A DNA stretch of 64,000 nucleotides from Listeria monocytogenes (GCF_900187225.1 NZ_LT906436.1:1240001-1304000); one strand, 5' to 3'. Counted from the stretch's first letter, positions 40,433-49,831 are shown. Made by a program: numbers and translations. Notes: generated from the sequence alone by a model not told the origin.

Positions 40433-40509
40433 TGGAAAAAAGCATTTTCGCTATTTTCAAGAAACCTTTTTCATGGTACATTGATTACAGGTGAAAAGGA
40501 GGTTTTTTT

Positions 40510-41427
40510 TTGAGCAAGATTCCTGTCATCGTCATCGTGGGCCCAACCGCTGTCGGAAAGACAAGTTTAAGCATTGAACTAGCGAAAAAATTGGACGGAG
40601 AAATCATCAGTGGTGACTCTATGCAAGTTTATCGTGGATTAGATATCGGTACAGCAAAAATCACACCAGAAGAAATGGATGGAATCAAACATTATCTTAT
40701 TGATGTGACCGATCCTTCCGAACCATTCACTGCAGCGAAATTCCAAACAGAAACAAGAAAATGGATAGAAACAATACATCAAGCTGGTAAACTACCAATT
40801 ATTGTTGGCGGAACAGGACTTTATATTCAATCTGTTTTCTATGATTATGATTTTGGTAACGTAAGCGAAGATAAGGCTTATCGAGCGGAGTTAGAGCAAC
40901 TAAACAAAACTTTATTGTGGCAAATGCTCGAACAACAAGATCCAGAAAGTGCAGCCCAGATACATGAAAACAATAAGCGCCGAGTGATTAGAGCATTAGA
41001 AGTGATGCATCTAACAGGAAAGCCTTTCTCGGAGTATCAAGTGCATAATGTACTTAATGATACATATAAACCACTTTTTCTAGGACTTGATTTGGACAGA
41101 GCGTTACTTTACGAAAGAATAAATCAACGAGTGAATTTAATGTTTGAAGAAGGTTTAGTGACAGAAGCGAAAAAATTGTATGACCAACATTTAGTCGATG
41201 TTCCAGCTGTTTGTGGCATTGGCTACAAAGAATTATTTCCTTATTTTGAAGGAAAAAGCTCGCTAGAAGAAGCAAAAGAATTAATTCAAAAAAATTCGCG
41301 GCATTTCGCGAAAAGACAGTTAACATGGTTTAGGAATAGGATGGAGATTGATTGGATTCAAGCGGGTGTTAGTACTACCGAAGCCGAAGCGTTGAATAAA
41401 ACCGAGACCTTTTTATCAGTTAAATAA
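40510..41427 (+). CDS. miaA: tRNA dimethylallyltransferase MiaA
   Basis: MiaA transfers an isopentenyl group to A37 of tRNAs reading UNN codons. The product is 305 residues from a TTG start with AAGGAGG seven bases upstream. The P-loop GPTAVGKT is at residue 10, followed by [17 protein letters not shown] (catalytic Asp and tRNA contact), [12 protein letters not shown] and the late [11 protein letters not shown]. miaA-hfq-hflX is a widely conserved cluster. Confidence 0.97.
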   Translation: MSKIPVIVIVGPTAVGKTSLSIELAKKLDGEIISGDSMQVYRGLDIGTAKITPEEMDGIKHYLIDVTDPSEPFTAAKFQTETRKWIETIHQAGKLPIIVGGTGLYIQSVFYDYDFGNVSEDKAYRAELEQLNKTLLWQMLEQQDPESAAQIHENNKRRVIRALEVMHLTGKPFSEYQVHNVLNDTYKPLFLGLDLDRALLYERINQRVNLMFEEGLVTEAKKLYDQHLVDVPAVCGIGYKELFPYFEGKSSLEEAKELIQKNSRHFAKRQLTWFRNRMEIDWIQAGVSTTEAEALNKTETFLSVK

Positions 41428-41498
41428 CGCTTTTCTGTTTGGTAAGAAGAAATAAAGGGTATTTGAAATTAGCCAACCAATTGCACAATGGAACTTCA

Positions 41499-41527
41499 TT
41501 GGGGTTTGGGAAATTTTTTAGTATAAG
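41499..41527 (+). promoter_or_regulatory. Candidate hfq promoter
   Basis: TTGGGG and TATAAG are 17 bases apart, about 25 bases before the hfq start. The literature reports sigma-B control of hfq in L. monocytogenes, but no clear GTTT-GGGWAT pair was identified here. Confidence 0.35.
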
Positions 41528-41549
41528 ATAGAGATTGGAGAGGGAAATT

Positions 41550-41783
41550 ATGAAACAAGGTGGACAAGGGTTACAGGACTATTACTTAAATCAATTGCGT
41601 AAGGAAAAAATTCTTGCAACTGTATTTTTAACAAACGGTTTTCAGTTAAGAGGACGCGTTGTAAGTTTTGACAATTTTACCGTACTACTAGATGTCGAAG
41701 GAAAACAACAGCTTGTATTTAAACACGCAATTTCAACTTTCTCCCCGCAGAAGAATGTCGCTTTAAATCCTGATGCGGAATAA
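41550..41783 (+). CDS. hfq: RNA chaperone Hfq
   Basis: Hfq is a hexameric RNA-binding protein that promotes sRNA-mRNA pairing and, in L. monocytogenes, stress tolerance. The product is 77 residues from ATG 41550 behind GGAGAGGG; an ATG at 41535 lies upstream of that site. The Sm1 motif ([30 protein letters not shown]) and the Sm2 motif FKHAISTF are intact. The C-terminal tail is very short compared with E. coli Hfq, as is normal in Firmicutes. Confidence 0.97.
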   Translation: MKQGGQGLQDYYLNQLRKEKILATVFLTNGFQLRGRVVSFDNFTVLLDVEGKQQLVFKHAISTFSPQKNVALNPDAE

Positions 41784-41794
41784 GCACGTTACTT

Positions 41795-41842
41795 AAAAGA
41801 CAAGGAACTCGCTTTTTTTGCGATGTTTCATGTCTTTTTTTT
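41795..41842 (+). terminator. hfq terminator
   Basis: AAGACA and TGTCTT, with an inner CTCGC/GCGA pairing, enclose a T-run and end in T7. Confidence 0.65.
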
Positions 41843-41893
41843 ATGCTCAAAATATGCTACGATTAGTCTTGTCTGAAAAAGGGAGAAATGCTT

Positions 41894-43117
41894 GTGGAAC
41901 GAGAAAAAATAATACTTGTAGGCGTCTTTTTGCCAAATAAAACCGAAGAAGCTTTCTGGAATTCCATGAAAGAACTACACAGCCTTGCTAAAACGGCGAA
42001 TGCTGAAGTGATGGATGAATTAATTCAAAAATTAGAGAGAGTAAACCAAGCGTCATTCATTGGTTCTGGTAAGCTGGATGAACTCGCTGCGCTAGTGGAA
42101 ATGCATGAGGCGGATGTAGTTATATTTAATAGTGAGCTTAGTGCTACGCAAGTGCGCAATATTTCGGCTGCTGTTGAGGCGCGGATTATTGATCGAACAC
42201 AATTAATCTTAGACATCTTTGCTATGTGTGCAAAATCAAGAGAAGGAAAATTGCAAGTCGCATATGCGCAATATAAATATCTTTTACCAAGACTTAGTGG
42301 ACAAGGTATTTCTTTGTCAAAATTAGGTGGAGGTATCGGTTCGAGAGGCCCTGGGGAATCCAAATTAGAAATGGATAAACGTCATATCCGCGAAAAAATG
42401 CATGATATCAAAGCACAATTAACGCATGTTGAACAGCACCGTAAACGAATCATTGAACGAAGGAATACGCAATCTGTTTTTCGTTTTGGTTTAATTGGTT
42501 ATACAAACGCAGGAAAATCAACTATTTTCAACCGATTAACAAATGAAACAACTTTACAAGAAAATAAATTATTTGCAACATTAGATCCGACAACTCGGAA
42601 AGTTCGCTTTTCCGGCGGATTTCAAGCGCTTTTGACGGATACAGTTGGATTTATTCAAGATTTGCCAACGACATTAATTGCGGCATTTCGGTCTACTTTG
42701 GAGGAAACGGCTAATGTAGATGTGTTAATTCATGTAGTTGATGCGTCCAATCCAGACTATTTACAACATGAAACGACAGTAATTTCCTTATTAGAGGAAC
42801 TTGAAATGAATCATCTGCCAACTTTAGTCATTTACAATAAAATGGATCATGCACCAGCCACGTTTGTACCTGATCAACCAGAAAGTCTGCTTATTTCAGC
42901 CTTAGATCAAGAGGCTCCAGATACAATTAAACAGCGAATGATACAATTAATTGAAAAAAATTGGGCTTTCTTTACGATAGAACTTTCAGAAGAGAAAGGA
43001 AAAGAATTAGCACAAATAAAGCAACAAGCTTGGGTAACGAAACTAGAATATATTGAAAGTAAACAGAGTTACCACATAGAGGGATACAAACCGAGAAAGG
43101 AGCTAAATAATGAATAA
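41894..43117 (+). CDS. hflX: Ribosome-associated GTPase HflX
   Basis: HflX splits stalled ribosomes and binds the 50S subunit. The product is 407 residues from GTG 41894, chosen because GGGAG is eight bases upstream; an ATG at 41888 is only two bases from that site but cannot be excluded. The N-terminal HflX domain contains NASFIGSGKLDEL and the family signature GGIGSRGPGESKLEMDKR. GTPase motifs follow: G1 GYTNAGKST, G3 DTVGFI, G4 YNKMD. The C-terminal domain is short. It overlaps ynbB by eight bases. Confidence 0.94.
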   Translation: MEREKIILVGVFLPNKTEEAFWNSMKELHSLAKTANAEVMDELIQKLERVNQASFIGSGKLDELAALVEMHEADVVIFNSELSATQVRNISAAVEARIIDRTQLILDIFAMCAKSREGKLQVAYAQYKYLLPRLSGQGISLSKLGGGIGSRGPGESKLEMDKRHIREKMHDIKAQLTHVEQHRKRIIERRNTQSVFRFGLIGYTNAGKSTIFNRLTNETTLQENKLFATLDPTTRKVRFSGGFQALLTDTVGFIQDLPTTLIAAFRSTLEETANVDVLIHVVDASNPDYLQHETTVISLLEELEMNHLPTLVIYNKMDHAPATFVPDQPESLLISALDQEAPDTIKQRMIQLIEKNWAFFTIELSEEKGKELAQIKQQAWVTKLEYIESKQSYHIEGYKPRKELNNE

Positions 43118-44336
43118 TATTCAAGCGATGCGAAAAAAAGTGGAAGTACAAATTGCTGATTTGCAAAATGAAACAGATGAAATTGCTGAATTTAATCAAG
43201 CGAAAGTTTTAGATGCGTTTCAAGAGAATAAAGTAAGTGATTTTCATTTTCATCCTTCCACGGGGTACGGTTATGATGATGAAGGTAGAGATACATTAGA
43301 ACATGTGTATGCCACTGTGTTTAAGACAGAGGCCGCCCTTGTACGTCCGCAAATAATTTCAGGCACACATGCAATTTCAACCGTACTATTTGGAATCCTT
43401 CGCCCGGATGATGAATTACTTTATATTACTGGTCAACCTTATGATACGTTAGAAGAAATTGTAGGAATGCGAAATCAAGGACAAGGCTCTTTAAAAGATT
43501 TTCATATTGGCTATAGTTCTGTGCCGCTTCTTGAAAATGGCGATGTAGATTTTCCTCTTATTGCTGAAAAAATGACACGAAAGACAAAGATGATTGGTAT
43601 TCAACGTTCGCGAGGTTATGCGGATAGACCTTCTTTTACGATAGATAAGATTAAAGAAATGATCATATTTGTAAAAAATATCAATCCAGAAGTAATTGTA
43701 TTTGTGGATAATTGTTATGGAGAGTTCGCTGAATATCTAGAACCTACCGAAGTTGGCGCAGATATTATAGCGGGTTCATTAATCAAAAACCCAGGTGGTG
43801 GCTTAGCAAAAACGGGCGGTTATATTGCTGGAAAAGAAGCGTTAATAGATTTATGTGGTTATCGTTTAACTACGCCAGGAATAGGTAGAGAAGCAGGAGC
43901 ATCACTCTACAGTTTATTAGAAATGTATCAAGGTTTCTTTTTAGCTCCTCATGTAACGGCCCAAGCAATCAAAGGAGCGCGTTTCACGGCGGCGATGTTA
44001 GCGGAGTTTGGTGTCGTGGCTGACCCAACTTGGGATGCGCCAAGAACAGATTTAATCCAGAGCATTTCTTTTCATAATAAAGAGAAGATGGTTGCATTTG
44101 CCCAAGCTATTCAAGCAGCTTCTCCTGTGAATGCTCATGTATTGCCAATCGGAGCCTATATGCCAGGCTACGAAGATGACGTGATAATGGCAGCTGGGAC
44201 ATTTATACAAGGTGCGAGTTTGGAGCTAACAGCGGATGGTCCGATTAGAGAACCTTATCAGCTCTATGTTCAAGGTGGTTTAACATACGAACATGTCAAA
44301 ATCGCAGTTACTCGAGCAATTCAAAAAACATTGTAA
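43110..44336 (+). CDS. ynbB: PLP-dependent Met gamma-lyase family protein YnbB (aluminium resistance type)
   Basis: The 408-residue protein belongs to the Cys/Met-metabolism PLP-enzyme superfamily. The Schiff-base lysine is within GSLIKNPGGGLAKTGGYIAG near residue 230, and VDNCYGEF supplies the cofactor Asp. RPQIISGTHAIST contributes the phosphate-binding region. This subgroup is annotated as methionine gamma-lyase-like or aluminium resistance protein, and the substrate is unsettled. AAAGGAG in the 3' end of hflX is its ribosome binding site. The order hflX-ynbB-glnR-glnA is the same as in B. subtilis. Confidence 0.92.
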   Translation: MNNIQAMRKKVEVQIADLQNETDEIAEFNQAKVLDAFQENKVSDFHFHPSTGYGYDDEGRDTLEHVYATVFKTEAALVRPQIISGTHAISTVLFGILRPDDELLYITGQPYDTLEEIVGMRNQGQGSLKDFHIGYSSVPLLENGDVDFPLIAEKMTRKTKMIGIQRSRGYADRPSFTIDKIKEMIIFVKNINPEVIVFVDNCYGEFAEYLEPTEVGADIIAGSLIKNPGGGLAKTGGYIAGKEALIDLCGYRLTTPGIGREAGASLYSLLEMYQGFFLAPHVTAQAIKGARFTAAMLAEFGVVADPTWDAPRTDLIQSISFHNKEKMVAFAQAIQAASPVNAHVLPIGAYMPGYEDDVIMAAGTFIQGASLELTADGPIREPYQLYVQGGLTYEHVKIAVTRAIQKTL

Positions 44337-44377
44337 AAAAGTAACATTTATTTTTCAGAAAAAATTTTTTAATTTTT

Positions 44378-44408
44378 ACCGCGATGGATTCATTCGCGGT
44401 TTTTTTGT
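44378..44408 (+). terminator. Terminator after ynbB
   Basis: ACCGCGA and TCGCGGT pair around nine bases, then T7. Confidence 0.9.
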
Positions 44409-44443
44409 ATGTAATGCATTGGTATATAAGGCTTTATCTATAA

Positions 44444-44460
44444 TGTTAGATTATCTAACA
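44444..44460. promoter_or_regulatory. GlnR/TnrA box upstream of glnR
   Basis: TGTTA, seven bases, then TAACA gives a perfect match to TGTNA-N7-TNACA. It ends six bases before the -35. A degenerate second copy (TGACA-N7-TAACG, 44467-44483) overlaps the promoter 23 bases further on. Confidence 0.85.
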
Positions 44461-44465
44461 TAAAT

Positions 44466-44494
44466 TTGACAAAACATCTAACGTACATTATAAT
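44466..44494 (+). promoter_or_regulatory. glnRA promoter
   Basis: TTGACA (44466-44471), a 17-base spacer and TATAAT (44489-44494): both hexamers are consensus. Confidence 0.92.
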
Positions 44495-44539
44495 GCTACT
44501 ATCATCAAAAAAATAATTATGTTTTGAGGGGGAATTGTC

Positions 44540-44908
44540 GTGAGCGAAAAGGAAATCCGGAGATCGATGCCGCTTTTTCCAATTGGGCCTGTGATGAAGC
44601 TAACTGATCTCACTGCTAGACAAATTCGCTACTATGAAGACCAAGGATTAATCCATCCGGCACGAAATCAAGGAAATCACCGTTTGTATTCACTTCAAGA
44701 CATTGATGTTTTGCTAGAGATAAAAGATTATTTGAATGATGGTCTGAATATTGCGGGAATTAAGAAAATGTACCAAATGCAGCAAAAAGAATCTAAAGAA
44801 CCGTTGACAGATGATGATGTACGCAAAATACTTAGAAAAGAAATGCAACAAGCTGGTCGCTTTGTAAAGCAAGATGCGACAGGGAAACAACAATTACCAA
44901 GGTTTTAA
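44540..44908 (+). CDS. glnR: GlnR, MerR-family nitrogen repressor
   Basis: GlnR represses glnRA when glutamine is abundant, acting with feedback-inhibited glutamine synthetase. The product is 122 residues from a GTG start with GAGGGGG upstream. The MerR-type helix-turn-helix is visible (MKLTDLTARQIRYYEDQGLIHPARNQGNHRLYS). A short C-terminal tail serves for dimerisation and interaction with GlnA. It starts the glnRA operon, with a matching box in its own promoter. glnA follows 70 bases downstream. Confidence 0.96.
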   Translation: MSEKEIRRSMPLFPIGPVMKLTDLTARQIRYYEDQGLIHPARNQGNHRLYSLQDIDVLLEIKDYLNDGLNIAGIKKMYQMQQKESKEPLTDDDVRKILRKEMQQAGRFVKQDATGKQQLPRF

Positions 44909-44978
44909 AAAGACAAGAAGAGGTATTTACTTTATTTAGAAGTTAATATAATTAGATTATTTAGGAGGAATTTAGATT

Positions 44979-46313
44979 ATGGCAAAATATACAAAAGAAG
45001 ACATTTTCCGCTTCGCAGATGAACAAAATGTAAAATTTATTCGTTTACAGTTCACGGATATTCTCGGGATAATTAAGAATGTGGAAATTCCTGTTAGCCA
45101 ACTAAAGAAAGCACTAGATAACAAAATCATGTTTGATGGTTCCTCCATTGAAGGCTTTGTAAGAATTGAAGAGTCTGATATGTATTTATTCCCAGACTTA
45201 GATACTTGGGTTGTATTCCCTTGGACAGCTGAAAAAGGAAAAGTTGCAAGAATGATTTGCGATATTTATAATCCTGACATGACTCCATTCGCCGGAGACC
45301 CACGCGCTAACTTAAAACGTGTACTTAAAGAAATGGAAGAGTTAGGTTTCACAGAATTTAACTTAGGACCTGAGCCAGAGTTCTTCCTATTTAAATTAGA
45401 TGAAAATCGTCGTCCGACGCTTGAATTAAATGATAGTGGTGGTTACTTCGATTTAGCGCCAACAGATTTAGGTGAAAACTGTCGACGTGATATCGTGCTT
45501 GAATTAGAAGAGATGGGCTTTGAAATTGAAGCATCTCACCATGAAGTAGCTCCAGGTCAACACGAAATTGATTTTAAATATGAAGACGCCGTTACAGCGT
45601 GTGATAGTATCCAAACATTTAAATTAGTCGTAAAAACAATTGCTCGTAAACATGGTTTACACGCAACATTTATGCCGAAGCCACTCTTTGGTGTAAATGG
45701 TTCCGGAATGCACTTCAATATGTCGCTATTTAATGAAAAAGGAAATGCTTTCTTCGATGAAAGTGGCGAACTAGAATTGAGCCAAACAGCTTATCATTTC
45801 TTAGCAGGGATGTTGAAACATGCTCGTGGCTATACAGCTGTTACAAATCCAACAATTAACTCATTCAAACGATTGGTTCCAGGATATGAAGCGCCATGTT
45901 ACATTGCGTGGTCAGGTAAAAACCGTAGCCCGCTTGTACGTGTACCAAGTTCTCGTGGACTAAGCACACGTCTTGAATTACGTAGCGTCGATCCATCTGC
46001 TAATCCATATTTAGCAATGGCGGTACTACTTAAAGCTGGTTTATCTGGAATTAAAGATGAATTAACTCCTCCAGCACCAGTTGATCGTAACATTTACGGC
46101 ATGAACGAAGAAGAACGTGAAGCAACTGGTATTTATGATCTACCAGAAAGCTTAGGACACGCATTAATCGAACTTGAAAAAGACGATATTATCAAAGCTG
46201 GTTTAGGTGAACACATTTTCGAACACTTTATTGAAGCAAAAACAATTGAGTGTGATATGTTCCGCACAGCAGTTCACCCTTGGGAACGCGAACAATATCT
46301 TGAAATTTATTAA
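44979..46313 (+). CDS. glnA: Glutamine synthetase, type I
   Basis: GlnA makes glutamine from glutamate, ammonia and ATP. The 444-residue length fits the GSI-alpha subtype that lacks the adenylylation loop. Recognisable parts are [29 protein letters not shown], the metal-binding AGQHEIDF-like [20 protein letters not shown] and the ATP-contact region [16 protein letters not shown] [27 protein letters not shown] precedes the ATG. In Firmicutes the feedback-inhibited enzyme also signals to GlnR and TnrA. Confidence 0.98.
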   Translation: MAKYTKEDIFRFADEQNVKFIRLQFTDILGIIKNVEIPVSQLKKALDNKIMFDGSSIEGFVRIEESDMYLFPDLDTWVVFPWTAEKGKVARMICDIYNPDMTPFAGDPRANLKRVLKEMEELGFTEFNLGPEPEFFLFKLDENRRPTLELNDSGGYFDLAPTDLGENCRRDIVLELEEMGFEIEASHHEVAPGQHEIDFKYEDAVTACDSIQTFKLVVKTIARKHGLHATFMPKPLFGVNGSGMHFNMSLFNEKGNAFFDESGELELSQTAYHFLAGMLKHARGYTAVTNPTINSFKRLVPGYEAPCYIAWSGKNRSPLVRVPSSRGLSTRLELRSVDPSANPYLAMAVLLKAGLSGIKDELTPPAPVDRNIYGMNEEEREATGIYDLPESLGHALIELEKDDIIKAGLGEHIFEHFIEAKTIECDMFRTAVHPWEREQYLEIY

Positions 46314-46318
46314 TAGTC

Positions 46319-46357
46319 AAAAGCTCGTTTCCAATTTTAGGAAACGAGCTTTTTTTA
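46319..46357 (+). terminator. glnA terminator
   Basis: AAAAGCTCGTTTCC and GGAAACGAGCTTTT form a 14-base stem with a 7-base loop and T-run. Confidence 0.93.
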
Positions 46358-46456
46358 TTTGAAAGTGGGTATCAAATGTTTGATGTTTGGCGAATAGAGG
46401 CATATATTTAAAAATGTGCTAGTGAAAGGGAGGTTTCATTAGAGAAAGGGGAAGAA

Positions 46457-47752
46457 ATGCAGATTACTTTAGCTATTTTAGTATTTGTCCTAACGCTGTT
46501 TTTCGTAATTTGGCAGCCAAGAAAATTATCGATTGGATGGTCAGCTTGTGGCGGAGCGTTAATCGCATTATTACTTGGTGTTGTCACCTTAGCTGATGTT
46601 ATGACAGTTACAGGGATTGTATGGAATGCGACACTTGCTTTTATTGCGATTATAATCATTTCACTCATTTTAGATGAAATTGGATTTTTTGAGTGGGCGG
46701 CCCTACATATGGCACGTTTAGCAAGAGGGAATGGATTATTAATGTTTATTCTTATTTCTATTTTGGGTGCTCTTGTCGCGGCACTGTTTGCTAATGACGG
46801 AGCGGCATTGATTCTGACGCCAATTGTTTTAGCAATGGTGCGAGCGCTGGATTTTGATGAGAAAAAGGTGTTTCCATTTATTATAGCTAGTGGATTTATA
46901 GCGGATACAACATCCTTGCCACTTGTAGTTAGTAATTTAGTTAATATTGTTTCAGCTGATTTTTTTGGCATTAGTTTTTCACGGTATGCACTCATTATGT
47001 GGATCCCTACTATTTTTTCATTAGTTGCAAGTATTATCATTTTATATATCTATTTCCGAAAAGCTTTACCGAGAAAATACGATGTAAATGCGATTCAAAA
47101 GCCAGCTTCAGCACTTAAAGATAGGAAGATGTTTCATATTTCTTGGGGAATCCTTACTATTCTTGTAGTAGGCTATTTTTTAAGTAGTTTTTTAGATATA
47201 CCAGTGTCGTTTATTGCTTTACTAGTCGCTCTAATTTTCTTGTTAGTTGGTGCAAAAAGCCACTCTGTTTCAACAAAAGCTATTCTAAAAGGAGCACCTT
47301 GGAGCATTGTTTTTTTCTCAGTTGGTATGTATGTGGTTGTGTATGGCTTGCAAAATGTTGGAATCACCAAACTATTATCAGAAGCTATTGCCTATGTCGC
47401 GCACTTTGGTTTATTTGCCGGAACAATCGGAATGGGTTTCATTGCTGCGATACTATCGTCTGTCATGAATAATTTGCCTACCGTGATGATAAATGCGCTA
47501 GCAATCGATCATACTTCATTTACCGGAGTAATGAAAGAGGCGCTAGTATATGCAAATGTTATTGGTTCGGATCTAGGACCTAAAATAACACCCATTGGCT
47601 CGCTCGCAACTTTACTTTGGTTACATGTGTTAGCTCAGAAAGGCATAAAGATAAGTTGGGCGTCATACTTCAAAATTGGTATTGTCATTACTATTCCTGT
47701 TTTGTTCATTACGCTCGTAGGCTTATACGTATCATTACTTATTTGGAACTAA
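46457..47752 (+). CDS. ArsB/NhaD-type ion transporter
   Basis: The 431-residue protein has 11-12 hydrophobic membrane segments and resembles the ArsB family of the ion transporter superfamily (arsenite efflux or Na+/H+ antiport). Supporting segments are [50 protein letters not shown] and [20 protein letters not shown], the last two being the paired helix-hairpin signatures. No arsR, arsC or arsA lies nearby, so an arsenic role is not proven. AAAGGGGAAG precedes the ATG. It converges on the acetyltransferase gene. Confidence 0.85.
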   Translation: MQITLAILVFVLTLFFVIWQPRKLSIGWSACGGALIALLLGVVTLADVMTVTGIVWNATLAFIAIIIISLILDEIGFFEWAALHMARLARGNGLLMFILISILGALVAALFANDGAALILTPIVLAMVRALDFDEKKVFPFIIASGFIADTTSLPLVVSNLVNIVSADFFGISFSRYALIMWIPTIFSLVASIIILYIYFRKALPRKYDVNAIQKPASALKDRKMFHISWGILTILVVGYFLSSFLDIPVSFIALLVALIFLLVGAKSHSVSTKAILKGAPWSIVFFSVGMYVVVYGLQNVGITKLLSEAIAYVAHFGLFAGTIGMGFIAAILSSVMNNLPTVMINALAIDHTSFTGVMKEALVYANVIGSDLGPKITPIGSLATLLWLHVLAQKGIKISWASYFKIGIVITIPVLFITLVGLYVSLLIWN

Positions 47753-47796
47753 AAAACCCCTCGTACACTTAATTAAAAGTGTGCGAGGGGTTTTAT
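47751..47796. terminator. Bidirectional terminator, transporter / acetyltransferase
   Basis: AAAACCCCTCGTACACTT and AAGTGTGCGAGGGGTTTT form an 18-base stem with one wobble around AATTAA. Confidence 0.94.
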
Positions 47797-48317
47797 TATG
47801 CCTTATAAAGAACATGTGGTTTTAATGGATCACCATTTATTAAGGCTGGATGTTCGAAATCGGCTATTTTTGTTAAATGGATTTTTCTCATGACTTTTTC
47901 AGAAGGTTTATTGCAAGTTGCAGTGAAACTGTAAATTTCGTTGATAGCAGTGATTCCCTTAGCAAATGCTAATACGCCTAATGCAGCTTCAGTTGCAAAG
48001 CCTTGGTTCCATGCGCTACGCTTTAACCGCCAACCAATTTCGATGCAAGGGGTGAATTCTGCTTCGAATGTCGCTTCATGCAATCCAGTAAATCCGATGA
48101 ATTCATTAGTAGATTTAACTTCAATTGCGAAAAGGCCATATCCAAGGGAAGTCAGTTCTTTTTGGTTTCTATCAAGTAGTGCGTTACTTTCTACTTGAGT
48201 CAATCTAGCTGGGAAGTATTTCATTACTTCTTCATCTGCATTCATTTGACTAAAAGGAAGGTAGTCACGTTCTAAATAATCTCTTGCGATAAGTCTTTCG
48301 GTTTCGAAATAAATCAT
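47796..48317 (-). CDS. GNAT-family N-acetyltransferase (RimJ/RimL type)
   Basis: The 173-residue protein is a single GNAT domain of the Acetyltransf_3 kind. It opens with FETERLIARDYLERDYLPF and has IGFTGLHEAT, the beta-4 region CIEIGWRLKRSAWNQGFATEAALG (acetyl-CoA pyrophosphate loop) and a later SFTATCNKPSEKVMRKI. The acceptor could be a protein N-terminus, small amine or antibiotic and cannot be told from sequence. It lies 30 bases downstream of lexA on the same strand and might be read through from it, although no SOS link is implied. Confidence 0.9.
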   Translation of the reverse strand: MIYFETERLIARDYLERDYLPFSQMNADEEVMKYFPARLTQVESNALLDRNQKELTSLGYGLFAIEVKSTNEFIGFTGLHEATFEAEFTPCIEIGWRLKRSAWNQGFATEAALGVLAFAKGITAINEIYSFTATCNKPSEKVMRKIHLTKIADFEHPALINGDPLKPHVLYKA

Positions 48318-48347
48318 CTTAAAAAACCACCTGTTTAAGAAATAAAA

Positions 48348-48962
48348 TTAGCGAATATCTCTATAAAGCCCGATTACTTTTCCAAGGATTGTTACGTTAT
48401 TTAAAAGAATAGGCTCTAAAGCATCATTTTCGGGTTGAAGTCTGAAATGATTAGCTTCTTTATAGAATCGTTTACATGTAGCTTCATTTTCATCGGTCAT
48501 AGCTACGACGATTTCTCCATTGATTGCGGAACTTTGCTGTCTAACGATTACTTTATCTCCATCAAGAATTCCGGCATTTATCATACTTTCACCATCAATT
48601 TCTAACATGAAGACATTGGTTTCACCAGCAGCCATGTATTCTGGCAGTGGGAAATACTCATCGATGTTCTCAATTGCTGTGATAGGCATTCCAGCTGTTA
48701 CTTTTCCGATAATAGGAATATTTACAACATTGGGAGTTTCTGCTTCATCTTCCAAAGATAATATTTCAATCGCACGAGGCTTTGTAGGGTCACGTCTAAT
48801 TAGCCCTTTACCTTCAAGGCGAGCAAGATGCCCATGAACAGTAGAACTGGATGCGAGACCCACTGCTTCACCAATTTCACGTACGGAAGGTGGATAACCT
48901 TTTTCTTTTACTTCTGATTTAATAAATTCATATATATCTTGTTGGCGTTTAGATATTTTCAT
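48348..48962 (-). CDS. lexA: LexA, SOS repressor
   Basis: LexA represses DNA damage genes and self-cleaves on contact with RecA filaments. The 204-residue protein has an N-terminal winged helix ([40 protein letters not shown]). The cleavage site is Ala-Gly in KVTAGMPI near residue 91, the catalytic Ser in DGESMINAG near 128 and the Lys in the ATCKRF segment near 166. GAGGTG precedes the ATG. It is divergent from yneA, with three SOS boxes between, as in B. subtilis and L. monocytogenes. Confidence 0.97.
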   Translation of the reverse strand: MKISKRQQDIYEFIKSEVKEKGYPPSVREIGEAVGLASSSTVHGHLARLEGKGLIRRDPTKPRAIEILSLEDEAETPNVVNIPIIGKVTAGMPITAIENIDEYFPLPEYMAAGETNVFMLEIDGESMINAGILDGDKVIVRQQSSAINGEIVVAMTDENEATCKRFYKEANHFRLQPENDALEPILLNNVTILGKVIGLYRDIR

Positions 48963-49000
48963 GGTTTCACCTCATTAAATTTATGGTTATTTTATAATTC

Positions 49001-49035
49001 AAGTATAGCAAAAGGGAAACCAATATGCAAACAAA
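49001..49035 (-). promoter_or_regulatory. Candidate lexA promoter
   Basis: On the minus strand TTGCAT, a 17-base spacer and TATACT precede lexA. The -35 overlaps the SOS box at 49028-49041, consistent with autorepression. Confidence 0.6.
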
Positions 49036-49041
49036 GGTTCG
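49028..49041. promoter_or_regulatory. SOS box 1 (lexA proximal)
   Basis: CAAACAAAGGTTCG matches CGAAC-N4-GTTCG with one mismatch. Confidence 0.8.
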
Positions 49042-49049
49042 TTTTTTTA

Positions 49050-49078
49050 TTGACATGTACGAACGGTTGTTCTATAAT
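49050..49078 (+). promoter_or_regulatory. yneA promoter
   Basis: TTGACA (49050-49055), a 17-base spacer and TATAAT (49073-49078): consensus in both hexamers. Confidence 0.93.
49060..49073. promoter_or_regulatory. SOS box 2, within the yneA promoter
   Basis: CGAACGGTTGTTCT matches CGAAC-N4-GTTCG at all but the last base and fills the promoter spacer, so bound LexA would block RNA polymerase directly. Confidence 0.9.
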
Positions 49079-49087
49079 ATAGAAAAG

Positions 49088-49101
49088 CGAACATACATTC
49101 T
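49088..49101. promoter_or_regulatory. SOS box 3 (yneA leader)
   Basis: CGAACATACATTCT has a perfect left half and a right half with two changes from CGAAC-N4-GTTCG. It lies just downstream of the expected start of yneA transcription. Confidence 0.65.
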
Positions 49102-49119
49102 TTTTTGGAGGGATTATTA

Positions 49120-49449
49120 ATGACTTTAAAATTAATTTGGGATAAATTTTATGTTTCTATTATATTTGTACTTACTTGCATCGTTTTAGGGATTATTTTA
49201 ATGTGTACAGTGGTTGGCGGGGGAAGCGACTATTCAGAGGTGAACGTAAACGAAGGGGACTCTTTATGGGCATTAGCTGATCAATACGCAGGAAAGAGCG
49301 ATATGGCGAAAGCGGACTTTGTTAGCTGGGTAGAAAAAGAAAACAATCTATCAGACGGTCATGTGGAAGCAGGAGATTCTGTTGTTATCCCTGTACACAA
49401 AACAAAGTTATTAAAGAGTGATAGCACAATTCAACTAGCAAATCAGTAA
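49120..49449 (+). CDS. yneA: YneA, SOS-induced cell division inhibitor
   Basis: YneA delays septation during the SOS response. The product is 109 residues from ATG 49120, behind TTGGAGGG; an ATG at 49105 lies before that site. A single membrane segment (residues 9-33) is followed by an extracellular LysM domain ([20 protein letters not shown] and [11 protein letters not shown]), as in B. subtilis YneA. Control by LexA is clear from the SOS boxes in its promoter. Confidence 0.95.
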   Translation: MTLKLIWDKFYVSIIFVLTCIVLGIILMCTVVGGGSDYSEVNVNEGDSLWALADQYAGKSDMAKADFVSWVEKENNLSDGHVEAGDSVVIPVHKTKLLKSDSTIQLANQ

Positions 49450-49473
49450 GGTCGATTTAGTGACCATTTATGA

Positions 49474-49479
49474 TATAAT
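49474..49479 (+). promoter_or_regulatory. Possible extended -10 promoter for ynzC
   Basis: TGA precedes TATAAT about 60 bases before the ynzC ATG. The hairpin at 49484 would lie in this transcript's leader, so the call is uncertain. Confidence 0.35.
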
Positions 49480-49483
49480 AATT

Positions 49484-49516
49484 GAAAGTAGCGATTTTGC
49501 TGCTTTCTTATTTTAT
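49484..49516 (+). terminator. Likely yneA terminator or attenuator
   Basis: GAAAGTAGC and GCTGCTTTC form a 9-base stem with one wobble, then TTATTTTATT. Confidence 0.55.
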
Positions 49517-49540
49517 TAATGGAGGAAAAGGAGAATAACC

Positions 49541-49768
49541 ATGCTAGAAAAAGCTAAAATAGATCGTATTAATGAGCTTTCTAAAAAGAAAAAAGCCGGA
49601 ACATTAACTTCTGCAGAAAAAGTGGAGCAAGATAAATTAAGAAAAGAATACATCAAGTCTTTTCGCACGCATATGAAGGGAACAATCGAAAATACAACGA
49701 TAATTGACCCAAATGGAAAAGATGTAACTCCGCATAAAGTAAAACAACTCAGGAAGAATAAGTACTGA
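49541..49768 (+). CDS. ynzC: YnzC-like DUF896/UPF0291 protein
   Basis: The 75-residue basic protein opens with a helical hairpin ([22 protein letters not shown], then [16 protein letters not shown]) and continues [24 protein letters not shown]. This matches the DUF896 family of small cytoplasmic proteins. In B. subtilis ynzC lies in the yneA-yneB-ynzC operon; here the recombinase-like yneB is missing and a hairpin separates it from yneA. GGAGGAAAAGGAG precedes the ATG. Its function is not established. Confidence 0.9.
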   Translation: MLEKAKIDRINELSKKKKAGTLTSAEKVEQDKLRKEYIKSFRTHMKGTIENTTIIDPNGKDVTPHKVKQLRKNKY

Positions 49769-49831
49769 TAATTAGTACCAAATAAACAATTATGAGCAAA
49801 TGAACAAAAATACCAATCAATTAAGCAATTT

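Noticed and set aside
44350..44364. CodY-like box ATTTTTCAGAAAAAA after ynbB
   Set aside because: It has three mismatches to the 15-base consensus and lies upstream of a strong terminator, away from the glnR promoter, so a regulatory role is unlikely.
46408..47040. A 210-codon open frame on the strand opposite the ArsB/NhaD-type transporter gene
   Set aside because: It lies almost wholly antisense to a clear membrane transporter, is Ile/Ser/Ala/Lys-rich as shadow frames are, and has no matching family or good start signals.
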